Of a stretch of DNA of 49,275 nt, positions 19,908-29,402 are shown piece by piece. Source of the DNA: Paracidovorax anthurii. GTDB taxonomy: Bacteria > Pseudomonadota > Gammaproteobacteria > Burkholderiales > Burkholderiaceae_C. Below the pieces are notes generated by a model. The model ran no database searches, was not told where the DNA came from, and was given only the letters and a program-made list of their open reading frames with translations. The stretch covers positions 1-49,275 of the forward strand of contig NZ_QLTA01000041.1 in NCBI RefSeq assembly GCF_003269065.1. Reading direction: 5' to 3'. Within the stretch, counting starts at the first letter, position 1. The number at the start of each line of letters is the position of its first letter. Both the position numbers and the translations under genes were made by a program.

Positions 19908-21095
19908 TCAGCGCGCGAGCGTGCGCAGCGCGGTGTCCAGCAGCTCCAGCTCCGCGTCCAGCGGATAGTGGTGGTTGCCGATGAACAGGCCTCGCTGGTC
20001 GATCCAATCGGCATTGACCAACGAACCGTGGATCTCGTAGTCGAACCAGGACATCACTTCGTTCTTCGCGAAGTTACCCGCCACGATGGGGCGGCAATCG
20101 ACCCGGTGGGCCTGCAGCGCAGCCACGAGCTGGCTGCGGTCGAACGGTGCGCCTTCCTTCAGGACGAAGCTGAAGCCGAACCAGCTGCTCTCGCCGATTT
20201 CCCTCTGCACCTGCAGCATCGGATGGTTCTGCATCACGGCCAGGAACTTGCGCGCATTCTCCCGGCGCACAGCAACCATGCCGGGCAGCTTCCTGAGCTG
20301 GGCGGAGCCCAGCGCGCCGCTCATTTCCAGGGGCCGCACGTTGTAGCCCGGCAGCACGAAGCGGAACGACTCCTGGAACGGATCGTCCGACTTCTCTCCG
20401 CAGACATGGTTGAACTTGGGCAGATTGCGCGTCCACCCATGGGCGCGCAGGCACACCAGCAGATGGTGGAGTTCGTCATCGTCCGTCACGACGAGCCCCC
20501 CCTCCATGGTGGAGATGTGGTGGCTGAAAAACGAACTGAACGAGCCCATCAGCCCGAAGGTCCCGGCCTGCCGGCCCTGGAATACGGCGCCCATGGACTC
20601 GCAGTTGTCCTCGATGAGCGCGATGTCCCGGCCCTGGAGCATCGCCGCGATCCGATCGAAGTCATTGGGGTTGCCCAGCAGATTCACCGCCATCACCAGG
20701 CGTGTTGCCGGCGTGATCGCCTCGGCCAGTTGATCCAGATCGTAGTTCAGCGTTTCCCTGTCGATATCCACGAACTTGAGCTTCAGCCCGTACTGGTAGA
20801 GCGGGTAGTAGGTCGTACTCCACGAGACCGCAGGCACGATCACCTCGTCGCCACGGCGCAACCTCGGGCCCTGCTTCCGGTAGAAAAGCGCGGCCACCAT
20901 GAGCAGGTTCGCGGCCGAGCCCGAACTGACCATCACGGCATGGCGGCTGCCGGCATAGGCCGCGAACTCCCGCTCGAACTGGGCCACCCTGGGGCCCATG
21001 GTGAACATTCCGGACGCGATCACCTCCTGGAGGCAGGCGTATTCTTCATGGTCCCAGGTCGTGCTCGCCAGGGGGTAGTTGTCCGCTGCTGTCAT
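19908..21095 (-). CDS. colD: GDP-4-keto-6-deoxy-D-mannose 3-dehydratase (ColD-like)
   Basis: 395 aa, PLP-binding fold-type I (DegT/DnrJ family). It removes the C3 hydroxyl of GDP-4-keto-6-deoxymannose, giving the 3,6-dideoxy sugar of the colitose pathway. The usual Schiff-base lysine is replaced: the motif reads FFSHHISTMEGG with His192/His193 at that place, as known for E. coli ColD. Other ColD-like pieces are VPAVSWSTTYYPLYQYGL, LIEDNCESMGA, RAHGWTRNLPKFN and VLPGYNVRPLEMSGALG. The Fe-S cysteines of RfbH-type E1 dehydratases are absent. The start overlaps the ColC-like stop by 4 bp (21092-21095). GMD and the reductase upstream complete the route. Confidence 0.9.
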   Translation of the reverse strand: MTAADNYPLASTTWDHEEYACLQEVIASGMFTMGPRVAQFEREFAAYAGSRHAVMVSSGSAANLLMVAALFYRKQGPRLRRGDEVIVPAVSWSTTYYPLYQYGLKLKFVDIDRETLNYDLDQLAEAITPATRLVMAVNLLGNPNDFDRIAAMLQGRDIALIEDNCESMGAVFQGRQAGTFGLMGSFSSFFSHHISTMEGGLVVTDDDELHHLLVCLRAHGWTRNLPKFNHVCGEKSDDPFQESFRFVLPGYNVRPLEMSGALGSAQLRKLPGMVAVRRENARKFLAVMQNHPMLQVQREIGESSWFGFSFVLKEGAPFDRSQLVAALQAHRVDCRPIVAGNFAKNEVMSWFDYEIHGSLVNADWIDQRGLFIGNHHYPLDAELELLDTALRTLAR

Positions 21096-22084
21096 GTGCC
21101 CTCGTTCGTCGTCTTGATTGCTGCTGCGTCCGCCCGCGCCCGGTCCGATCCTTCGCCCGGCCCCGTGGACACGAGACCGAGATAGTAGTCATAGGCCTTC
21201 CTCATGCCCACCTCCAGCGGCGTGGAGGCCTGCCAGCCCCATTCGCGGGACCGGGATGTATCCACCAGCTTGCGCTGCATGCCCACGGGCTTGGTCAGGT
21301 CATGGTGAAAGCCGCCTTCGTATCCCACGATCTGCGCCCCGATGCGGTAGTAGTCGTTGATGGAATGGTCGCTTCCCATGCCCACGTTCATCACGGCGGG
21401 CAAGCTGTCGAAGCGGTGCATGGCCTCCACGATGCAGCCCGCCAGATCGCCGGCGTACATGAACTCCCGCCGGGCGCTTCCATCGCCCCATATCTCCACA
21501 GCGGCCGCGCCATCGCGCTTGGCAGCGTGGATCTTCTGCAGGATCGCAGGCACCAGATGCGAAACGTCTGGAGAGAACTTGTCGTGGCGGCCATACAGGT
21601 TGCACGGGATCAGCGTCTTGTAGGAAAAGCCGCTGTCCTCGCGGGTGATGTACTCGCACAGGCGCGCCACCATGATCTTGGCCAGCGCATAGCCCTCGTT
21701 GGTGGGCTCGAGCTGGCCAGTGAGCACCATGTCCTCACGCAAGGGGGTGTCACGCCCTCGGGGAAACATGCATGAGCTGCCGAGATTGAGCAGGCGGCGC
21801 ACCCCTGCCGAGCGGGCCGCGGTCACGACATTTCTGCCCATGTCGAGGTTGCCGAGCAGAAAGCGGACAGGATGCCGGATATTGGCCTGGATGCCACCGA
21901 CCACACCCGCAGCGTGGACCACGGCATCGGGCGCACAGCGGCCGATGAAACGTTCCACCTGCGGGAAGTCGAGCAGATCCAGTTCCGCATGCGTAGGCGC
22001 GACGATGTCGAATCCGGCCGCACCTGGATGCTCCAGGAAATTGCGGCCGACCATGCCGGTCGCACCGGTCAAGAGAATGCGCAT
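21092..22084 (-). CDS. colC: GDP-colitose/GDP-fucose synthase-like epimerase-reductase
   Basis: 330 aa short-chain (extended SDR) enzyme. The NADP motif GATGMVG lies at residues 7-13. The catalytic triad region shows GSSCMFP (residues 102-108) and YALAK (Tyr132, Lys136). LEPTNEGYALAKI, PCNLYGRHDKFSPDVSHLVP and REFMYAGDLA match GDP-L-fucose synthase (Fcl) and GDP-L-colitose synthase (ColC). By motif the two cannot be told apart. Linkage to colD, with a 4-bp overlap, favours ColC: epimerisation at C5 and reduction at C4 of the 3,6-dideoxy intermediate. The GMD gene lies 3 bp upstream. Confidence 0.85.
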   Translation of the reverse strand: MRILLTGATGMVGRNFLEHPGAAGFDIVAPTHAELDLLDFPQVERFIGRCAPDAVVHAAGVVGGIQANIRHPVRFLLGNLDMGRNVVTAARSAGVRRLLNLGSSCMFPRGRDTPLREDMVLTGQLEPTNEGYALAKIMVARLCEYITREDSGFSYKTLIPCNLYGRHDKFSPDVSHLVPAILQKIHAAKRDGAAAVEIWGDGSARREFMYAGDLAGCIVEAMHRFDSLPAVMNVGMGSDHSINDYYRIGAQIVGYEGGFHHDLTKPVGMQRKLVDTSRSREWGWQASTPLEVGMRKAYDYYLGLVSTGPGEGSDRARADAAAIKTTNEGT

Positions 22085-22087
22085 GGA

Positions 22088-23170
22088 TCAGACCCTGCCG
22101 CTGCCCACGCCAAACCCCTGGTCCGCGCACAGCTTGTCCCGTTCCGCCAGCTTGAGGTCCGCGCGCGCCATCTCCTGCACAAGCTCACTGAAGGAGGTGC
22201 GTGGCTGCCACCCGAGGGCCTGCCTGGCCTGGGAGGCATCCCCAAGCAGGGTTTCGACTTCGGTCGGACGGAAATACCGGGGGTCCACGCTGACCCGCAG
22301 GCGACCCGCTGCGTCGTAGCCCTTCTCATCCACGCCCGTTCCCTCCCACCGCAGCGCCATGCCCAGCTCCTCGGCGGCAGCGTCCACGAACTCACGCACG
22401 CTGTATTGGACGCCACTGGCGATCACGAAATCGCGCGGCGCCTCCTGCTGCAGCATCAGCCATTGCGCCTCGACGTAATCGCGCGCATGGCCCCAGTCCC
22501 GCTTGGCATCGAGATTGCCGAGATACAGCTGATCCTGCATTCCCAACTTGATGCGCGCCAGGGCCCGGGTGATTTTCCGCGTCACGAATGTCTCGCCGCG
22601 AATGGGAGATTCATGATTGAACAAAATGCCATTGCATGCATAGATGCCGTAGGCCTCCCGGTAATTCACCGTGATCCAGTAGGCATACAACTTGGCAGCG
22701 GCATAGGGAGAGCGCGGGTAGAACGGCGTGCTTTCCCGCTGCGGTATCTCCTGCACCAGTCCGTACAGTTCAGAAGTGGATGCCTGGTAGAAGCGGCATT
22801 TCTTTTCCATGCCCAATATCCGGATCGCCTCCAGAATTCTCAACGGCCCCAGCGCATCGGAATTGGCGGTGTATTCCGGCTCCTCGAAGGAAACAGCCAC
22901 ATGGCTCTGGGCTGCCAGGTTGTAGATCTCGTCAGGCTGCACTTTTTGAATGATGCGCACCAGGGAAAGGGAATCCGTCATGTCCCCATAGTGCAGTATC
23001 AGCCGGGGATCGGGCGTGTGAGGATCCTGGAACAGGTGATCGATGCGATCCGTGTTCAAGAGCGAAGTCCTGCGCTTTATCCCGTGCACCAGATAGCCCT
23101 TGGACAGAAGGAATTCCGCCAGATAGGCGCCATCCTGCCCCGTCACGCCAGTGATCAATGCAACTTTCAT
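22088..23170 (-). CDS. gmd: GDP-mannose 4,6-dehydratase
   Basis: 360 aa extended SDR. The NADP motif is [17 protein letters not shown] at the N-terminus. Catalytic elements are QASTSELYG and [38 protein letters not shown] and [18 protein letters not shown] are GMD hallmarks. It converts GDP-D-mannose (supplied via ManC) to GDP-4-keto-6-deoxy-D-mannose for the downstream ColD and ColC. ATG 23170 (MKVALITG) is preferred because GGGA lies at ribosome-binding distance; an in-frame ATG at 23182 adds four residues. Confidence 0.96.
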   Translation of the reverse strand: MKVALITGVTGQDGAYLAEFLLSKGYLVHGIKRRTSLLNTDRIDHLFQDPHTPDPRLILHYGDMTDSLSLVRIIQKVQPDEIYNLAAQSHVAVSFEEPEYTANSDALGPLRILEAIRILGMEKKCRFYQASTSELYGLVQEIPQRESTPFYPRSPYAAAKLYAYWITVNYREAYGIYACNGILFNHESPIRGETFVTRKITRALARIKLGMQDQLYLGNLDAKRDWGHARDYVEAQWLMLQQEAPRDFVIASGVQYSVREFVDAAAEELGMALRWEGTGVDEKGYDAAGRLRVSVDPRYFRPTEVETLLGDASQARQALGWQPRTSFSELVQEMARADLKLAERDKLCADQGFGVGSGRV

Positions 23171-23205
23171 TTCCAGTCCCATTTCGAATAGCTATCCATT
23201 GACAT

Positions 23206-23982
23206 TCAGTAGGAGATCAACGCCCGCCGAATCTTATTCATCCATTGCAGACGCCTCGGCCACGGTACGCCGATCATCCTGCTGAAATACCACACCTGCA
23301 GTTTGGCCATCCAGCCTCTTCGCCCAGACAGCACCGGTCTTTTCGAGATATCCAAGGGCAACCCTTCCTTGACGGCCCACTCCAGGGAACCTGGTATCCA
23401 GGAGCCCTTTTCCACCAGATTCACGAAATCAAAGAGTGGCTCCTTGACCCCGTAGAAACCATCGCTGTAGGAAGTACGGTACGAACCCATGATTTCGAAA
23501 TTCCATGGATTCTCTCCATCAAGCAACAAGCCGAGCAAATATTCCTTATCCCAGAATGCGGCGACGGTTGCACGATACGGAGCACCCCGAGAAAAATATC
23601 CGATCATGGGATCATCGGCATCGCCATCCGTCTTGATATGGTTCCAATATTTCAAATGCAAGGCATCTTTGCGTCCCATGAAATTCACGCAGTGCTGAAA
23701 TCGTGCAGGATCGATAGGGCTGGCCACCAGCAGATCCTCCAATAGCACGAAGACCTTCCTGGCCGGCACCTGCTTCAATATGGATCTGAAACTGCTCGAC
23801 CAGTCACGATCGGGCCCCGACAACACCGGGTGTACGCCCTCCTCATGGCACGGAATTTCGTTGCTTCCGAAGTAGACAGGATGATGATTGGAGAAATTCT
23901 TTCTGAACTGCACCATGAAGGGCGACCAGAGATCGCGATACCTGTCGCACGAAAGAATCAAAACAGCAAAATCATGCAACAT
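23206..23982 (-). CDS. Glycosyltransferase-like protein, unassigned
   Basis: 258 aa. The N-terminus DFAVLILSCDRYRDLWSPF and the later VFVLLEDLLVASPID suggest a GT-A nucleotide-sugar fold, with LLED in the place of a DxD. PWNFEIMGSYRTSYS and PGSLEWAVKEG resemble a family found in polysaccharide gene clusters. The start is set at 23982, with AGGGGG about 6 bases upstream; the gene overlaps the flippase stop by 11 bp. It sits between wzx and gmd, so a role in building the repeat unit is plausible. I do not recognise an exact family. Confidence 0.7.
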   Translation of the reverse strand: MLHDFAVLILSCDRYRDLWSPFMVQFRKNFSNHHPVYFGSNEIPCHEEGVHPVLSGPDRDWSSSFRSILKQVPARKVFVLLEDLLVASPIDPARFQHCVNFMGRKDALHLKYWNHIKTDGDADDPMIGYFSRGAPYRATVAAFWDKEYLLGLLLDGENPWNFEIMGSYRTSYSDGFYGVKEPLFDFVNLVEKGSWIPGSLEWAVKEGLPLDISKRPVLSGRRGWMAKLQVWYFSRMIGVPWPRRLQWMNKIRRALISY

Positions 23983-25276
23983 CGTCATCCCCCTTCGAAC
24001 TCTCAACCCCCTTCATCAGCACACCGCTTTGAAATCCCCAGATGACCAAGGCCATCAGCAATATCCCGGATGCGACAAGCCCCATCACACGCACCAGATC
24101 TATCAGGTGATCAGAAAAATACCAGGACGCAAATACCAGCAAGGGAGTCGCCAGAAAAATCAGATAGGCGAACAATAATTTACCTTGGGCGATCAAATAG
24201 TGCTCAAGGACCATGATGAGTGCAACAGGCACCATCGCCAATCCATACCATTTTAACAATCCGGCAGATTCTCCAAATGCCGATCCGAACAGCAGATGAA
24301 TCACCTGCTCGGCAAAGATCCAATAGAAAAGTGCACCGGCAGTGGTCATCACCAGCGTCAGCGCGATGGCTTTCCACAGCAGATGGGTGGTATTTTGTTG
24401 AAGGGCCTCACCTGCCGCTGCCATGGGAAGAAGAGGAACCACGACAGCCGACGGCAAGTACATGACAGCCTTCCCTAGCGTAGCCGCTGCCGCGTAATAC
24501 CCGGCATGTTCGGCATCGTAAAAAGCCTTCGCGAGCAGAACATCGATCTGGAAAAGCAGTGTGAACGCCAGCATGGCCAGCAAAACTGGGAAAACTTCGC
24601 GAAAGCTCACATGCTTCGCCAGATTCTCTGCAATGAACGGGGCATCAAGTCTTTTCCAGCAATAGATGATGCTCATACCGGCCATCGCCGCACTGGCGGC
24701 CGCCAGCCCCAGCGTCGCCCCCCCTACACCCCATCCCAACGCGACCAATGCCGCACTTCCCAACAATTTCGCGAGTGGTCCCGCCACATTCAGAAAGGCC
24801 AGAAATTTGAAATGGTGACTGGCTTGTGCCAGGCCGTTGGCAATCGGCAGCAAAAGCATGAAGAACAGGTTGAGGCCAATGAACGCAATTGGCCACCAAT
24901 CCTGGGTTTTCAGGAAACTCTTCAGAGGTGCCAGGAATAGAAAGAAGGCCACAAGGCCCACCAATCCAAGCACCAGAAACCAGAGCTGGTTGCCCCAGAA
25001 AATCGAGGCCACGCCCGTGCGGCCATTAAAGGCCAGATGCCTCGAGAAGAGCCTCGCCATGGCGATATTCATCGTAGACATCGGGACACTCAGAATGGGC
25101 ACCAGTGCCATCAAGGCACCCAGCAGACCATACTCCATGGGACCAAGCATCCGCCCCATCACCACAGAATACACATAGCCAAGGACGCCACCAAGCACCG
25201 AGGTCAGCAATATATAGCTGGAGGCGCTGAGCAACTTGGGCGCAGAAGACTGCGGCTGCGATAATCGGCGCATCAT
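23972..25276 (-). CDS. O-unit flippase (Wzx/MOP superfamily)
   Basis: 434 aa with about 12 hydrophobic helices. The N-terminus SYILLTSVLGGVLGYVYSV, then MGRMLGPMEYGLLGALMAL, is typical of polysaccharide exporters. It probably flips the undecaprenol-linked repeat unit to the periplasm. The stop overlaps the GT-like gene by 11 bp. No Wzy polymerase was recognised by motif in the window; the 596-aa membrane protein downstream of manC and the DUF2079 protein are the nearest candidates for a glycan-handling integral membrane enzyme. Confidence 0.88.
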   Translation of the reverse strand: MMRRLSQPQSSAPKLLSASSYILLTSVLGGVLGYVYSVVMGRMLGPMEYGLLGALMALVPILSVPMSTMNIAMARLFSRHLAFNGRTGVASIFWGNQLWFLVLGLVGLVAFFLFLAPLKSFLKTQDWWPIAFIGLNLFFMLLLPIANGLAQASHHFKFLAFLNVAGPLAKLLGSAALVALGWGVGGATLGLAAASAAMAGMSIIYCWKRLDAPFIAENLAKHVSFREVFPVLLAMLAFTLLFQIDVLLAKAFYDAEHAGYYAAAATLGKAVMYLPSAVVVPLLPMAAAGEALQQNTTHLLWKAIALTLVMTTAGALFYWIFAEQVIHLLFGSAFGESAGLLKWYGLAMVPVALIMVLEHYLIAQGKLLFAYLIFLATPLLVFASWYFSDHLIDLVRVMGLVASGILLMALVIWGFQSGVLMKGVESSKGDDDVA

Positions 25277-25320
25277 CTATATTTTTCCAATCAATGGAAC
25301 CGCAGGCGTCGGCATGACAA

Positions 25321-26439
25321 CTATGCGCATTGGGCGGTCAACCGATCCACGATGATATCGCTTGGTCGCGAGGCTACTGATGATGGGCTGCGCGCATATG
25401 CATAGGGATTGCGCAAGAATTCATCAATGACGTCTTCTTCAAGCTTGCTGAGCACTGCATTATGGCCCAGGCCTTCGGTGCGTTCAGTCACGTTTCTCAA
25501 TATAAGACATGGCTTACCCAGGTAATAGCATTCTTCCTGGTTCGAGCCTCCATCCGTCACAACATAGTCTGCCCCATCCAGAAGCTGCATGAATTGCATA
25601 TACGGCAGCCTTCTGATCAGGGTAACGTTGGGCTCATTCTTGAGTACCTGAAGCAACCCCAGCCGGGTCAGTGCAACCTCGGTCAAATGGTGAAGCAGGA
25701 AAACACACCGCACTTTCCGAGCCTGCATGATGGCCTTCGACACCATCGAATGCACCAGCCGGTCATTGAAGAGGTTCTCCTGTCGATGCAATACAAATAC
25801 GAAATAAGGCCTGGATACACTGCCACCCTCACGAATCAATGACGACTCATTGGATTTCGCAATCGCCAAGGCATCGCGCAGCGTATTATCGCTGGTATTC
25901 ACCTTTTCCCCTTTAATGTTGATGATATTCTTCACCGCCCATTCATTGGGGCAAAAATGAATATCGGTCAACCGAGAGGTTATCACACGATCTATTTCCT
26001 CCGGGAAAGGATGCATGTAATTGAAGGAACGCAGGCCTGCTTCCACGTGCGCCACATCCATGCGATGAATCTTGCCCAGCAATGCCCCCATCACGGTGGA
26101 CACGGTATCCCCATGCACCACGATGACATTACTCCCGGAGGATTGCTTCAAAAACTTCCGAAAAGACCACACCGACCGCAGCAAGGTTCTGCAAAACCAG
26201 AAAAGCAGTGAAGCTGCGCTCTTCTTGATCTCCCCATGGAACAGGACGATGTCAGGGGAGGACTTACCCGTCAGCGCAAGCAGCTCGCTGCTCCGGATAT
26301 CATTCTGCCCAGAGGCAATGATCTTGAAGGAAACTCCGCGCTGCCAGCATGCCCGCATCACGGGCATCATCTTTATCAACTCGGCAGTCGTTCCGATAAA
26401 GAAATATATATTTTTATACTGCACAAACGCACCATTCAA
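25321..26439 (-). CDS. UDP-GlcNAc 2-epimerase-like (WecB family)
   Basis: 372 aa. WecB-type motifs are present: VVHGDTVSTVMGALL, HVEAGLRSFNYMHPFPEEID, FVLHRQENLF and VVTDGGSNQEECYYLGKPC. The acidic residues of the active site (Asp in HGDT, Glu in VEAGLRS, Glu in PEEID) and the His of HRQEN are kept. It would interconvert UDP-GlcNAc and UDP-ManNAc. The usual partner dehydrogenase WecC is not in the window. The start overlaps the WecE stop by 4 bp (26436-26439). Sequence between the motifs diverges from the Wec enzyme, so a related substrate is possible. Confidence 0.82.
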   Translation of the reverse strand: MNGAFVQYKNIYFFIGTTAELIKMMPVMRACWQRGVSFKIIASGQNDIRSSELLALTGKSSPDIVLFHGEIKKSAASLLFWFCRTLLRSVWSFRKFLKQSSGSNVIVVHGDTVSTVMGALLGKIHRMDVAHVEAGLRSFNYMHPFPEEIDRVITSRLTDIHFCPNEWAVKNIINIKGEKVNTSDNTLRDALAIAKSNESSLIREGGSVSRPYFVFVLHRQENLFNDRLVHSMVSKAIMQARKVRCVFLLHHLTEVALTRLGLLQVLKNEPNVTLIRRLPYMQFMQLLDGADYVVTDGGSNQEECYYLGKPCLILRNVTERTEGLGHNAVLSKLEEDVIDEFLRNPYAYARSPSSVASRPSDIIVDRLTAQCA

Positions 26440-27566
26440 CCATAAAAATCGTGAATGAGCGATGCAATATATTCAACCTGCTGCTCCTGCAATTCGTAGA
26501 ACAGGGGAAGCCTCAGAAGACAATCGGTATATCGATCGCAATGTGACAGCGTCCGTCCATCATGGCGATCTGCATAATAAGGACTCCGGTGCAGGCTTTG
26601 GTAATGAAAGACCGCATGCACACCCGCACTCTTGAGGTGATCAATGAGTGAAGAACGTTCTTTCAGGTCACCACACACCACATAGAACATGTGGGCATTA
26701 TTCGTGGCGTATTCGGGTATCCATGGCAACCGAACCACACCCCTGTCGCTCAATGGCTTCAACAACGAATGGTAGCGACTCCATAGCATCAGCCGCCGCT
26801 TCTGAATAACCTCCATCTGCTCGAGTTGGGCGAACAGGAATGCAGCGGTAACGTCCGAAGGCAGGAAAGACGACCCGATATCCACCCAGCCGTACCTGTC
26901 GACCTCCCCCCTCCAGAACGCCGATCTGTTCGTGCCCTTCTCCCAGACGATCTCTGCTCTTTTTTCCATGGCGGGGTTGTTGACGCACAGCATGCCCCCT
27001 TCTCCAGAGATGATGTTTTTGGTCTCATGGAAGGAAAACGCACCCAAATCCCCAATGCCTCCCAAGGGCTGGCCTTTGTAATAGGAGTCGATCGCCTGCG
27101 CAGCATCTTCCACGAGCAGCAATTGATGCTCCTCTGCCAATTGCCGCAGGGCATCCATGTCGCACGCAACACCCGCGTAATGGACAGCCACAATGGCCTT
27201 GGTTCGGGACGTTATCAGCTCGCCAATACGTTCGCAGTCCATGTTGGGTTCGTCCTGCCCGCTGTCGGCGAACACGATATCGGCACCCCGCAGGACAAAC
27301 GCATTCGCCGTAGAAACGAAGGTGTACGAAGGCATGATGACTTCGTCGCCGGGACCGATATCTCCCAACAGTGCGGCCATTTCCAGGGCATCGGTACATG
27401 ACGAAGTGAGCAAGGTGCTTCGAAAACCGAATCGCTCCTCCATCAACGCATGGCATTTCCCGGTGAACATGCCGTTCCCCGATATCTTCCCGGAAGCAAC
27501 GGCCTGTTGTATATATTCCAACTCCCGCCCAGTCAGGAATGGTTTGTTGAAGGGGATGTTCTTCAT
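26436..27566 (-). CDS. wecE: dTDP-4-amino-4,6-dideoxygalactose transaminase (WecE/RffA-like)
   Basis: 376 aa DegT/DnrJ-family aminotransferase. The PLP lysine is Lys183 in FSFHETKNIISGEGG. The N-terminal half closely follows enterobacterial WecE: IPFNKPFLTGRELEYIQ, PGDEVIMPSYTFVSTANAF, VHYAGVACDMDAL. It would aminate dTDP-4-keto-6-deoxy-glucose to dTDP-Fuc4N. The RmlA/RmlB enzymes that make the substrate are not in the window. It overlaps the epimerase gene downstream and follows the broken acetyltransferase gene by 3 bp, the WecD-WecE arrangement of ECA loci. Confidence 0.92.
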   Translation of the reverse strand: MKNIPFNKPFLTGRELEYIQQAVASGKISGNGMFTGKCHALMEERFGFRSTLLTSSCTDALEMAALLGDIGPGDEVIMPSYTFVSTANAFVLRGADIVFADSGQDEPNMDCERIGELITSRTKAIVAVHYAGVACDMDALRQLAEEHQLLLVEDAAQAIDSYYKGQPLGGIGDLGAFSFHETKNIISGEGGMLCVNNPAMEKRAEIVWEKGTNRSAFWRGEVDRYGWVDIGSSFLPSDVTAAFLFAQLEQMEVIQKRRLMLWSRYHSLLKPLSDRGVVRLPWIPEYATNNAHMFYVVCGDLKERSSLIDHLKSAGVHAVFHYQSLHRSPYYADRHDGRTLSHCDRYTDCLLRLPLFYELQEQQVEYIASLIHDFYG

Positions 27567-27569
27567 TTC

Positions 27570-28285
27570 TTATGATTCCATTTGCCAACGGTGAAAAGTA
27601 TGGACTGCCCGTTGCATGATAAACCCTTCTCGAGCGAAACCGCGCAGTGCAGCAATATTGTTCAGTTGGGTCGAATACTCCATCGCCGTACAGTCATTCA
27701 CCAGCGCCCAGTCAAAAGAAGCCCGAAGCAGCCGTTTGAACACGCCCCGCCCTTGGAATGCTGGAGCCATTCCATACAGCATCCCATTACAGCAAGCATC
27801 CTTCATCAAGTTCAAGATACGAACCCGGAAATCAGCCCGGCGTCTTCTACCACCAGCACACAGTCCGCAACACCCGCAATGCTCATCGCTCGCCGTGACC
27901 AGTCCGGATATATCTCCTTTACGGCCTCCTTGTCTAAACGAGCATCTGCATGATAGTGCCCGATATAAGCACTGAATGCCGAACGTGCGATGGACTCTAC
28001 CGAATCCACATCCTGACGATTTGCCTTTCTGATGCCATCGACATTCTACCTATCATCCGGCGTGATGGATCGCACCATATAAACAAGCGTATCCATCCAC
28101 CGAAAACCGGTGGCCTCCATCACATGCACGACCGGAATCTGATTGCATGGACAGCGCGCAATCAGCAAATCCAGATTTTCATCCAAAGAACCAGCAATTA
28201 TATTTCCAACGTCATCCAATTGCGAGATATACGTTTTGCCAATTCTTTGACGGAACCGATCACTGTCAATGGAAGAAAAGAGCAT
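27570..28285 (-). pseudogene. wecD: Broken WecD-like dTDP-Fuc4N acetyltransferase
   Basis: Three pieces add up to a GNAT of about 238 codons (E. coli WecD has 224). The first piece, from ATG 28285 (MLFSSIDSDRFRQRIGKTYI), ends in VRSITPDDR at an in-frame TAG (28046-28048). The same frame continues past the stop as SVESIARSAFSAYIGHYHAD and ends at TGA 27812. The last piece is in another frame: MLYGMAPAFQGRGVFKRLLR is the acetyl-CoA loop and NNIAALRGFAREGF the C-terminal strand. So one nonsense codon and one frameshift (near 27812-27830) break the gene. The upstream start codon lies 5 bp after the GT2 stop, and wecE follows 3 bp downstream. Sequencing error could explain either lesion, but two make real decay more likely. 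Confidence 0.8.
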
Positions 28286-28290
28286 GAAGT

Positions 28291-29355
28291 TCACTTCGCT
28301 CCGATGGTTGATTTCCCATCGTAACTGGTCATCTGCGGTCGATATCCAAGTGCCTTGAGGAACATATGCCGGCAGATCTGCCATGCCGTGTAAATCGTAA
28401 GCAATGGATGGACAAGATAGAGCCACCTCTTTCGTGTTGCGGCAAGCCAGATTCCATCCATCAATGGGAAGATCACCGACACGGCATATGGTAGAAAAAG
28501 AAATTTCTTGATCTTCATGCGTTGCGGCTGATGGCTTTGCCTTCCGTGAAACCCTGCCGCGCCGACACCTTCAAGATGGTAAACATTATTCTTGATTCTC
28601 CACTCGATCTTCGTGAGAAACTTCCTCCAGGTATCACCCGAGTAATGACGAAGCGGGTTGTGCTTTGCAACAGCAAAAGACTGCCCCATGCCATTCAGAG
28701 TGAAAAACAAATGGCACAGATCCTGTGAACGCCCGATGGACACATGCCCTCTTACGAAATCCAAGTCCGTTACCACGCCCGCCGCTAGGTTTTCTATGAA
28801 TAATTTCTTATTGGATGGTGACGGGGGGAAAACCAAGGCATACGCCCCATCAGCTACCACCTTGGCCCTGCTGGCGATCGCGGAAAGATGAAAGCCATAG
28901 CTCCTCGATTGCCTGTACATGAAAAATGAGAAAGGCTCTCCAAAGTCATTGATGTACTCATTGACCAGCGAATATCCCGGTGGATTGATGTAGCCAGAAC
29001 TGTCCACAGTCCTCACATCGGGGAATTTTTGAAAAGTGGAAACAACCTCTTCCAAGGCTCGGGGGTTCACCAACTCTTCATCATGGTCGAGATACATGAG
29101 GTATTTGCCCCGAGCAGCCATGAACCCAAGATACTTCGCATGCACGGGCTCGGTCAGAGGGTTATCAATGACTTTGCACCCCATCATTTCGGCCATGGTC
29201 CTCGTGCGATCCTTGGACCCCCCATCCACGGCAAGCACCTCGATCGCATCCTGAGGATAGCTCTGTTTGCGCAACGCACCCACAACCATCGGCAGCAGCT
29301 TCTCGGAATTGAAGGTCGCGATCACGACAGTGATGAGCGGTTTATTGTGCGCCAT
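28291..29355 (-). CDS. Glycosyltransferase family 2
   Basis: 354 aa. GT-A fold motifs are LITVVIATFNSEKLLPMVVG, VLAVDGGSKDRT and, for the DxD, YLDHDEE at about residue 93. One or two hydrophobic segments lie near the C-terminus (FLFLPYAVSVIFPLMDG, WLYLVHPLLTIYTAWQI), which probably anchor it to the membrane. It is one of the repeat-unit transferases; donor and acceptor are unknown. GAGAAG lies upstream of the ATG at a normal spacing. Confidence 0.9.
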   Translation of the reverse strand: MAHNKPLITVVIATFNSEKLLPMVVGALRKQSYPQDAIEVLAVDGGSKDRTRTMAEMMGCKVIDNPLTEPVHAKYLGFMAARGKYLMYLDHDEELVNPRALEEVVSTFQKFPDVRTVDSSGYINPPGYSLVNEYINDFGEPFSFFMYRQSRSYGFHLSAIASRAKVVADGAYALVFPPSPSNKKLFIENLAAGVVTDLDFVRGHVSIGRSQDLCHLFFTLNGMGQSFAVAKHNPLRHYSGDTWRKFLTKIEWRIKNNVYHLEGVGAAGFHGRQSHQPQRMKIKKFLFLPYAVSVIFPLMDGIWLAATRKRWLYLVHPLLTIYTAWQICRHMFLKALGYRPQMTSYDGKSTIGAK

Positions 29356-29402
29356 TCTTCTCGCCTATGTTTTCATTGATTCGATGTATACGCTTCAAGG
29401 AC

